Source of the DNA: SVTX01 sp045658225
GTDB taxonomy: Bacteria > Bacillota > Clostridia > Oscillospirales > CAG-272
NCBI GenBank assembly: GCA_045658225.1
Contig: JAZOUO010000048.1
Location: 1-28,864, forward strand
Reading direction: 5' to 3'
DNA: 28,864 bases
Shown here: one piece after another, positions 24,701 through 28,864 of the stretch
Layout of the letters: every line of letters begins with the position of its first letter
Numbering within the stretch: position 1 is the stretch's first letter
Notes under the pieces: generated by a model
What the model saw: the letters and a program-made list of their open reading frames with translations, nothing else
Databases searched by the model: none
Told to the model about the DNA's origin: nothing
Program-made: the position numbers and the translations under genes

Positions 24701-24804
24701 GTGTTTGTAGGAGTCGATTCGGGAGGATTATTCTTGCAAGCCGCAAGTGTTCCAAGCAACAGTGAGCAGACCAGAATCCAAACTAAATATTTTTTTATTT
24801 TCAT
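21727..24804 (-). CDS. Large surface lipoprotein, Thr/Pro-repeat linker plus GH106-like glycoside hydrolase region
   Basis: The 1025-residue protein starts with a lipoprotein signal (lipobox LAAC, Cys23). Residues 28-148 are a Pro/Thr/Glu/Lys linker of PTEKPTE-type repeats that would space the enzyme from the cell surface. Residues about 150-325 look like a beta-rich module. A TIM-barrel-like part follows: WIYDEYQWPSGKAYG (414-428), FFTDEPQLGN (561-570, candidate acid Glu565) and SSGHLLFEENMNDHIETYGG (642-661), the pattern of GH106 alpha-L-rhamnosidase-like proteins. A later block (IPFTEYISVEALQKLAEFENAGGKVIFF) resembles the domain after the barrel in such enzymes. The start 24804 beats the upstream Met residues on ribosome site and signal peptide. 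Promoter and terminator are its own. Substrate is unknown. Confidence 0.8.
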   Translation of the reverse strand: MKIKKYLVWILVCSLLLGTLAACKNNPPESTPTNTPTHTPTEKPTQDIIDNPTEMPSEIQPTEIPSSEPTEKPTQTPTETPTTTPEDNPTGNPTEKPTEKPTAAPTEKPTEVATEKPTATPTTKPTEKPTETPSEKPTEKPTEKPTPVYDHCVDLTEPSAALTSFSGAHNIITSFVDNSVQFTFVDSGNGLCNDPYITLKLPSSRVDCEEYPIFAMLVKTNDETVKGELRFKTTNMGGDFPCQAISHRSADGWQLVICNLTDLSTMYYAPTDKPYTGTYTEVRLDLFDHGASGSGQLFAQTQYYIMAYAFFKTATDAAEFINFDPDYSGGNPNVNYSDFWLGKQFESPTNGKRMNWLHYGFGTSTSPVDLMLAGGYGGIVSNVRFNQNYLKDSYEFTLLKNAFDYAAGKNMTLWIYDEYQWPSGKAYGLVLDHQPGREWESTGIEHIVLTGTGGVASYKLGDKNGKDIELGIIEAILTDASGSVKLEINSDASVSVAASGNWVLDIYVLRYTYADVEDRTDFNSLRDVDLLNPDAVKCFIQLTHQQYKDNLGESFKNITAFFTDEPQLGNRDMKDYVVWTDGLAERFYQTYGYEINIPSLFSGSTVYDRTIRLNYYQLVSAMFKESYIDQITEWCEENGVASSGHLLFEENMNDHIETYGGNFMQVVGGMTIPGADVLWVDPEHLLSQNFIGSYMGLRYVSSAAKNAGKSDVMIEYNPNAVKALENYDDVLGVSIAGLSITRLLGTNIYNVINPDMNYTITEFNTMNTYIGRLNTILDETVECGELGIFYPIATVQAYHDADSDHSSASGKDTKAVELNTNYEKVCLSLLQNQLLFTVLDDESICQSHITADGKMVIGLGSYSTIVIPFTEYISVEALQKLAEFENAGGKVIFFKSTISHGLKLDQEEEIADIMADFDNLSANSLGSLLSLIKANISTSLTTQVSEGNSRDLLMGDFISETHKVSFLVNTDDTDMTVQWSYTDGYTGTATIYYPGSGDIQTVDCSKGTLEIIIPAYQGVLIVRES
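24360..24722 (-). repeat. Tandem coding repeats of the Thr/Pro linker
   Basis: Degenerate units encoding PTEKPTE, PTETPT and similar hexa- to nonapeptides recur across this stretch of the lipoprotein gene. Codons differ from unit to unit, so the repeat is kept at protein level and is probably old, though the DNA is similar enough to allow length changes. Confidence 0.85.
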
Positions 24805-24870
24805 AATCATTCCTTTCCAAATAAACCCGAGTGCTTTGTGCGCAATTATGTAGCCATACATTATGCTTTT

Positions 24871-24899
24871 ATTCTATCATGATTCAAGGTTCTTGTCAA
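24871..24899 (-). promoter_or_regulatory. SigA promoter of the GH106-like lipoprotein gene
   Basis: On the minus strand TTGACA (24894-24899), a 17-nt spacer and TAGAAT (24871-24876) lie about 65 nt before the start codon. No operator or catabolite (cre) site was recognised. Confidence 0.82.
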
Positions 24900-24929
24900 C
24901 AAATTAACGTAAAGGTGGCTAAAAAAAGT

Positions 24930-24949
24930 TTAACGGCAATCGCCGTTAA
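24930..24949 (-). terminator. Terminator of the YwaF-like gene
   Basis: An 8-bp stem (TTAACGGC/GCCGTTAA) with a 4-nt loop is followed on the minus strand by ACTTTTTTT. It lies 8 bases past the stop codon. Confidence 0.9.
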
Positions 24950-24957
24950 GCTGTATT

Positions 24958-25728
24958 TTACTTTCTTGATTTTTTGGTACACAGACGAAATATGAGGTAG
25001 AAGCCCGTTATGTATATCAGGAAAAGCACAACTACTCCTATCGCGTAAAGCACGGGATTTCCACCCACCAGAGAGGTGAGCAGGGAATACGGCGTGCCGT
25101 CGTCGCTCTCGAGGAACATATAGTTCGCATCAAGAATTTTGTTCGTGATAAACGCCGCGCCGCAAAATACTCCAAGAATGGAGTAGGTGATAGGAATATT
25201 TCTTTTTTTCATACTCGCCATCCCCGATATTGCGATATAGAGAGACGCAAAGCCCGAGATGGAATGAGTCAATGCCGATACGACGTTGTCGAGCGAGAGG
25301 ACGGGGTAGGCGTTATAATTCTGCGCCGCACCGATAGTTCCGAGGATTGCGCCGAGGATACCGAAGATAAGCACAAAATCCAGCGCTGCGTCCTTGACTA
25401 TTCCGCGGGTGAACGCTGCAACGGGAATTGTGATAAGCTGAATACTGCACAAAAACAGAGGCAAAAGTCCGTGCCACGCGGTCGAGGGGTCATCCGAGCG
25501 CATACACATAACCACTATTTTGAATATTTCAAGCGCGTCAATGAGTATTGCAGTCCAGATAAGCACGCGGTTTTTGCTTTTTGCGTCTTTGTGACGGTTT
25601 ACAAGTCCAAGCCAGACAGCAATCCCTATCATTGCCGCAAGCACGATGCCTACGAGCAAAAGGTGCTGCCAGGAATATGCGCCCTCGGGTGTGCGCTCAT
25701 ATCCGCCAAAGCCTAAAAATTCTTTCAT
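24958..25728 (-). CDS. YwaF/TMEM164-family integral membrane protein (TIGR02206-like)
   Basis: The 256-residue protein has about seven hydrophobic segments and the family landmarks: an N-terminal YSWQHLLLVG and the conserved LLPLFLCSIQLI block, followed by DFVLIFGILGAILGTI and a segment with His in ALTHSISGF. The YwaF/TMEM164 family is widespread, and its biochemical role in bacteria is not known. ATG 25728 is chosen because GGAGAG stands just upstream; the frame opens at 25758 without a site. An extended -10 promoter lies at 25770-25778, and a terminator follows at 24930-24949, so it is a single-gene unit. The C terminus is basic (CTKKSRK), consistent with a cytoplasmic end. Confidence 0.82.
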   Translation of the reverse strand: MKEFLGFGGYERTPEGAYSWQHLLLVGIVLAAMIGIAVWLGLVNRHKDAKSKNRVLIWTAILIDALEIFKIVVMCMRSDDPSTAWHGLLPLFLCSIQLITIPVAAFTRGIVKDAALDFVLIFGILGAILGTIGAAQNYNAYPVLSLDNVVSALTHSISGFASLYIAISGMASMKKRNIPITYSILGVFCGAAFITNKILDANYMFLESDDGTPYSLLTSLVGGNPVLYAIGVVVLFLIYITGFYLIFRLCTKKSRK

Positions 25729-25769
25729 AATCTCTCCAAAATACACAAAAAATGTCATTTTACTGTCCC

Positions 25770-25778
25770 ATTATAGCA
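25770..25778 (-). promoter_or_regulatory. Extended -10 promoter of the YwaF-like gene
   Basis: On the minus strand TGCTATAAT is an extended -10 element about 42 nt before the start codon. No clear -35 was seen. Confidence 0.6.
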
Positions 25779-25831
25779 TATTTTATTGGAGTATATAGGA
25801 TATTATGGGGAATTTAAGAAATTTTAAGAAA

Positions 25832-25856
25832 CAGAGGGACGCCGCGCACCCCTCTG
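25832..25856 (-). terminator. Terminator of the YD-repeat lipoprotein gene
   Basis: A 7-bp perfect stem (CAGAGGG/CCCTCTG) with a G/C-rich loop that can pair further is followed on the minus strand by TTTCTT. It lies 11 bases past the stop. Confidence 0.65.
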
Positions 25857-25867
25857 AGAGTTAACCT

Positions 25868-26635
25868 TTATTTTGTTTTTACAGTGTACAGCTTGTATTC
25901 AGTTTCATAAAGTACCGTTTCGGCCCCTAAGGAGTTAATTTCGGTACATTTAGCTGGATTGCCGTTTTCGTCAAGGGTATATACTTTTCTTTTGTACAAG
26001 ACATCATCTCTATACCAGGCAATATCCAAAAGAACCCAGTTTTCATTATATGTATATATGGTTCTCATGCTTGTCGAGGAGACGATTTCCTTTATTCTGC
26101 CGTTGGAGTGGTACAATACGTATTCGTCGGGGAATCCGGTCTCCTGAAGCTTATAGCTTCCGTCACTTTCGTAGGTATAGGTCTCAATGATCCTACCATC
26201 TGAGCTTGTGGAGATCCGTCGGTTTTGCTCGTCGTACTGATACGTGTACACAGCTTCTCCTCCAACTAATTCCCGCCGTTCGATCAAATTACCCTTGTCG
26301 TCATAGGCCTGTATCAACTGCACGAAGGGTGTTCCGTCTCCTGTGTCTACGGTAGTTTTGATAAGATTCTGATTTTCGTCGTACTCGTTTGTGTGTTCGG
26401 ATTGCCAATTTCCACTTTTGTCCGAATAAACAATTTTGATTACGTTTCCGTATTCGTTATAGTAATACGTAGCTTCGCTATCGTGGGAAACGTGTTTTTG
26501 CTTGTAAAGAAGCCAAACCTGTTTTTCTTCGGGAGTGCTGTTTTTGTTGTCAGAGTTCGAGTCGCACCCCGCAAAGGAGGCAACCATAATTATTGCCAAA
26601 ATTAAAGAAATAATAATTTTTAAAATCGCTCTCAT
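25868..26635 (-). CDS. Lipoprotein with YD/RHS-like repeats
   Basis: The 255-residue protein has a lipoprotein signal ending in FAGC (Cys24). From about residue 55 it contains five or six short repeats of the type YxYDxxGNLIxxxxx (YNEYGNVIKIVY, YDENQNLIKTTV, YDDKGNLIERRE, YDEQNRRISTS), like the YD units of RHS and cell-surface proteins but without a toxin tip or core. Function is unknown; a small extracellular beta-sheet structure is likely. The start at 26635 has AAAGGAGA. It follows the MFS gene by 63 bases with no terminator between, so cotranscription from 28364-28392 is possible. A hairpin ends the unit downstream. Confidence 0.8.
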   Translation of the reverse strand: MRAILKIIISLILAIIMVASFAGCDSNSDNKNSTPEEKQVWLLYKQKHVSHDSEATYYYNEYGNVIKIVYSDKSGNWQSEHTNEYDENQNLIKTTVDTGDGTPFVQLIQAYDDKGNLIERRELVGGEAVYTYQYDEQNRRISTSSDGRIIETYTYESDGSYKLQETGFPDEYVLYHSNGRIKEIVSSTSMRTIYTYNENWVLLDIAWYRDDVLYKRKVYTLDENGNPAKCTEINSLGAETVLYETEYKLYTVKTK

Positions 26636-26698
26636 AATAGTATCTCCTTTATTTGTTTTATGTCATAGTAGCGTAAGGCTGTGAATATTTCAGAAACT

Positions 26699-27877
26699 TC
26701 AATTCTGATTGTTTTTCTTTGTCCCGCGCATCAATACCTCGTGCATGATGATTATGACCGCAAGGAGAATGAGCTGATATACGGGTAAAAGGGAGATTGA
26801 GATATGCTCCGCAATAAGACCGAAAAGCGGGGGCATTACAAGAAATCCCACGTAGGCAAAAGCCATCTGCACGCCAATCATCGCCTGGGATTTGTCTCTG
26901 CCGAACACGTCGGGGGTCATGTGGATTATGCAGGGGTACACGGGAGCGCAGCCGAGACCTATCAGTATAAATCCAAGCAGAGCAAATACAGAGCTGAACG
27001 GAATAAACAGCATAATAATTCCCACCGAGATTATGCCAAGTCCCATTCTTATCAGAAAATGGTCGCCTAGCTTCATAGCGAGGAAGCCGTTGATAAATCT
27101 TCCAAAGGTAAGACCCAAGTAGTACATTCCCGCAAGTCCTGCCGCGATCTCGGGAGTAAACTGCCATTTTTGTACAAGGTAGCTGCTCACCCACAATGAG
27201 GTTGTCAGCTCAAGCGCACAGTAGCCGAAGAACATAAGAAAGCAGGGAATGGCATTTTTAATTGAGAATATTTCCTTGAATGTAAGCGGGGGTGACTGCT
27301 CCTGAAGCTCGCTTGCCGTGTCGGCTCGCTCCGCCCTTTTCCAAATGGGCAGGCTTATAAATATGAAAGCGCACAGCACCGCCTGAATGACAGACACGAT
27401 AAGATAACTGTAGCTCCAGCCGTCAAGACGCACGAGCGCAAAGCTCATAATGTAGGGGCTGATAGACGCACCCACGCCCCACATACAGTGAAGCCAGCTC
27501 ATGTGCTGCGCCTTGTAATGAAGCGCGACGTAGTTATTCAGTATCGCGTCAACTCCGCCCGCGCCGAGTCCGTAGGGTATTGCCCAGGCGATAAGCATCC
27601 AGAACTGATTACTTACTGAAAAGCCAAACAAGCCGATAGCTGTCAAGGCAATACTGACTGCGGTCACTTTTCCCGTGCCGAAGCGGCGGAGCAACTTGTC
27701 GCTGAAAAGGCTTGACAGTATCGTTCCCAGACAAATGACCATAGAAATAATGCCCGCGTAGGACATAGGAATGCAAATTTCCTCGTGCAATACGGGCCAA
27801 CCCGAGCCGAGCAGCGAGTCGGGCAAGCCGAGGCTTATAAAACAGATGTATATTAAAACTAAAAGTAAAGTGGACAT
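26699..27877 (-). CDS. Major facilitator superfamily transporter
   Basis: The 392-residue protein has about twelve hydrophobic helices in two halves joined by a charged loop (about 180-200). The motif between helices 2 and 3 is FSDKLLRRFGTGK (MFS motif A). The stretch AIPYGLGAGGVDAILNNYVALHY resembles the FucP-like/fucose permease branch, often sugar transporters. The second half repeats the pattern (GLTFGRFINGFLAMKLGD). The start at 27877 has AAAGGT upstream. It lies between a small membrane protein gene and the YD lipoprotein gene, all in one direction. The substrate cannot be assigned; no regulator or sugar enzyme is adjacent. Confidence 0.9.
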   Translation of the reverse strand: MSTLLLVLIYICFISLGLPDSLLGSGWPVLHEEICIPMSYAGIISMVICLGTILSSLFSDKLLRRFGTGKVTAVSIALTAIGLFGFSVSNQFWMLIAWAIPYGLGAGGVDAILNNYVALHYKAQHMSWLHCMWGVGASISPYIMSFALVRLDGWSYSYLIVSVIQAVLCAFIFISLPIWKRAERADTASELQEQSPPLTFKEIFSIKNAIPCFLMFFGYCALELTTSLWVSSYLVQKWQFTPEIAAGLAGMYYLGLTFGRFINGFLAMKLGDHFLIRMGLGIISVGIIMLFIPFSSVFALLGFILIGLGCAPVYPCIIHMTPDVFGRDKSQAMIGVQMAFAYVGFLVMPPLFGLIAEHISISLLPVYQLILLAVIIIMHEVLMRGTKKNNQN

Positions 27878-27935
27878 GTGAAGATACCTTTTGTGTGATG
27901 TGATGAAATGCTGTGCTTCTAACGAAATTTATGAT

Positions 27936-28340
27936 TTATGTATTTTTTATTAGCTCTATTTCTCTTTTGTAGCCATTAAATAAAAATATATTTTCAAATA
28001 GGAAGACAGGTATTAACGTACAGCCATATAATCCACCTGTAATAATTCCCCAAATTAAATATGCTTTGCTCAACTTGTGGTACTTTTTTATCGAGTCAGG
28101 CGTGTGACGGTTTCTCATCACGACAATCAAATTGAATGTATTAAAAACCGCGCTGGGTATGACGTAAGCAAAAATTGGGCTGAGCAAGCCGAATATAGCC
28201 ATGAGACTGCCCCAATATCCCCAAATGCCCGTACCTGCATTTATAAAAGAGTATATTGATATGGCAACAAGAGCAATCACTTCTAAACCTACAAAAACAG
28301 TTCTTATTATGGTGCCCTTTATCAAGTTGTTTTCTTTCAT
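27936..28340 (-). CDS. Small integral membrane protein of unknown function
   Basis: This 134-residue protein has four hydrophobic segments (about 13-32, 38-53, 56-74 and 92-116) and a charged loop with RNRHTPDSIKKYHK between the third and fourth. I do not recognise the family. The start at 28340 has AAGGCGG upstream and a near-consensus SigA promoter at 28364-28392, which supports a real gene. It is followed by the MFS gene after 58 bases with no terminator, so it may be the first gene of a three-gene unit. No enzymatic motif is visible. Confidence 0.75.
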   Translation of the reverse strand: MKENNLIKGTIIRTVFVGLEVIALVAISIYSFINAGTGIWGYWGSLMAIFGLLSPIFAYVIPSAVFNTFNLIVVMRNRHTPDSIKKYHKLSKAYLIWGIITGGLYGCTLIPVFLFENIFLFNGYKREIELIKNT

Positions 28341-28363
28341 TTTCCCACCGCCTTTCTGTGTTT

Positions 28364-28392
28364 ATTATACCACAATCTTGTAAATATTTCAA
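28364..28392 (-). promoter_or_regulatory. SigA promoter of the small membrane protein-MFS unit
   Basis: On the minus strand TTGAAA (28387-28392), a 17-nt spacer and TATAAT (28364-28369) lie about 25 nt before the start codon. Confidence 0.88.
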
Positions 28393-28425
28393 CCACATTA
28401 CGAACGATTCTCGCAAGGGATCCAT

Positions 28426-28502
28426 CCGGTAGGGGCTGGCGTCTCGACAGCCCGTTTTATATGGTTGATTTTGCGGGTCTACCGGGAGGTCGACCCCTAC
28501 GG
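28426..28502. repeat. MITE/REP-like intergenic element
   Basis: The ends are inverted copies of CCG(G)TAGGGG (left CCGGTAGGGG at 28426, right CCCCTACGG ending at 28502). Inside are two small hairpins, GGCTG...CAGCC on the left and GGTC...GACC on the right, around an A/T-rich middle. It has no coding capacity. Elements built on GTAGGGG ends with paired hairpins are common in gut Clostridia genomes. Confidence 0.6.
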
Positions 28503-28506
28503 TGTG

Positions 28507-28720
28507 AGTCATTTCAATGTAATCAAAAACTTTGGCCAGATTTGAACTTTTACACAATCAGCCAATGGAGTCTGCGAGTAGAGTGAAGAAGCCAGATTTG
28601 AACCCTCACCAAGCCGCAAGCAGCTTGGCAGTCGGTTCAAAGTAATCAAAAGCTTCGGCCAGATTTGAACTTTTACATAAATCGCATAGCGATTTATGTG
28701 TGTCAGTTCAACTGATGGTC
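28507..28720. repeat. Repeat array with tRNA T-arm-like units and boxed hairpins
   Basis: A 36-bp unit occurs at 28519-28554 and 28642-28677 with 34 of 36 identical bases. The 13-mer GCCAGATTTGAAC occurs at 28535, 28591 and 28658 and again inside tRNA-Gln at 28776, where it is the T-arm. Two hairpins are bracketed by inverted boxes: TTTGAACC/GGTTCAAA (28597-28641) around CCAAGC/GCTTGG, and TTGAAC/GTTCAA (from 28665) around the 11-bp stem ACATAAATCGC/GCGATTTATGT. No gene is supported here. Confidence 0.75.
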
Positions 28721-28724
28721 AGTC

Positions 28725-28764
28725 CAGCCAAACACAAAGGGGCGCAGATGCGCCCCTTTGTGTT
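28725..28764 (-). terminator. Terminator of tRNA-Gln
   Basis: A perfect inverted repeat with a 4-nt loop and GGGGCGC/GCGCCCC core follows the tRNA 3' end; the palindrome extends to 28770 and so includes the encoded CCA end. On the minus strand TTTGTGTTT follows the core. Confidence 0.8.
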
Positions 28765-28839
28765 TGGCTGGGGTGGCCAGATTTGAACTGACGAATGCAG
28801 GAGTCAAAGTCCTGTGCCTTACCGCTTGGCGACACCCCA
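28765..28839 (-). tRNA. tRNA-Gln (anticodon TTG)
   Basis: The minus strand folds as a full cloverleaf: acceptor TGGGGTG/CACCCCA, D arm, anticodon stem CAGGA/TCCTG with loop CTTTGAC (anticodon TTG), and T arm GTCAG/CTGGC with loop TTCAAAT. The discriminator is G, as in glutamine tRNAs, and CCA is encoded. It reads CAA and CAG codons. Confidence 0.97.
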
Positions 28840-28855
28840 ATATTTGTACTGTGAT

Positions 28856-28861
28856 ATTATA
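28856..28861 (-). promoter_or_regulatory. -10 element of the tRNA-Gln promoter
   Basis: TATAAT on the minus strand lies 16 bases before the tRNA 5' end. The -35 element would fall outside the window. Confidence 0.6.
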
Positions 28862-28864
28862 TCA

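Noticed and set aside
24360..24722. Possible CRISPR-like repeat array
   Set aside because: Units are degenerate, in frame, and encode a typical Thr/Pro linker; there are no unique spacers or cas genes.
24298..24765. Plus-strand open frame rich in Gly, Phe, Arg and Cys
   Set aside because: It is the antisense shadow of the Thr/Pro linker repeats, and its repetitive composition follows from that.
28141..28557. Minus-strand open frame of 138 codons
   Set aside because: It runs through the MITE-like element and repeat array and then overlaps the small membrane protein gene in another frame; it has no ribosome site.
28507..28720. CRISPR array or phage attachment site beside tRNA-Gln
   Set aside because: Only two long repeats exist, spacers are hairpins and not unique sequences, and no integrase or phage gene is present in the window.

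Overview
The window reads as a chromosomal segment of an endospore-forming Firmicute of class Clostridia, most likely an uncultured gut or rumen lineage. The evidence is a pair of sporulation genes (spoIIE, spoIIR) with matching promoter signals, a type III glutamine synthetase, a CD1247-type protein beside efp, consensus SigA promoters, GGAGG-type ribosome binding sites and the style of the intergenic repeats. The exact genus cannot be read from the sequence. Almost all genes are on the minus strand; the exceptions are a two-gene O-acetylation cassette (3336-6035) and a SLOG gene (14323-14784).

Layout. 1-3177: an acidic Cys-rich CD1247-like protein and EF-P, then a proA-phosphoesterase unit. 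3258-6086: the plus-strand MBOAT/DHHW cassette for polysaccharide O-acetylation. 6100-8144: a folate unit in which a FolT-type ECF substrate-binding membrane protein is fused in frame to FolC, preceded by a SigA promoter and a tetrahydrofolate (THF) riboswitch. 8151-11180: BirA and GlnN, each with its own promoter. 11195-14142: spoIIE behind a Spo0A-type promoter, divergent from the SLOG gene. 14811-15484: spoIIR behind a SigF-like promoter. 15545-18740: a CPA2 antiporter and a tightly coupled ilvA-ridA pair. 18838-21522: a gltS-type carrier overlapping a PlsC-family acyltransferase that carries extra C-terminal domains. 21727-24899: a large lipoprotein with a Thr/Pro repeat linker and a GH106-like hydrolase region. 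24958-28392: a YwaF/TMEM164-type membrane protein, a YD-repeat-like lipoprotein, an MFS transporter and a small membrane protein. 28393-28861: an intergenic repeat array and tRNA-Gln(UUG).

How the genes work together. The clearest functional links are folate uptake plus polyglutamylation under THF feedback, threonine deamination plus clearance of the reactive imine (IlvA/RidA), and the sigma-F activation / sigma-E trigger pair (SpoIIE, SpoIIR). The most unusual items are the FolT-FolC fusion that keeps an internal ribosome binding site under a THF riboswitch, the spoIIE promoter with 21-bp spacing and an overlapping 0A box, the acyltransferase with zinc ribbon and PH-like tail, and the repeat array next to tRNA-Gln in which hairpins are bracketed by TTGAAC/GTTCAA boxes. 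No CRISPR array, transposase, integrase or prophage gene was seen.
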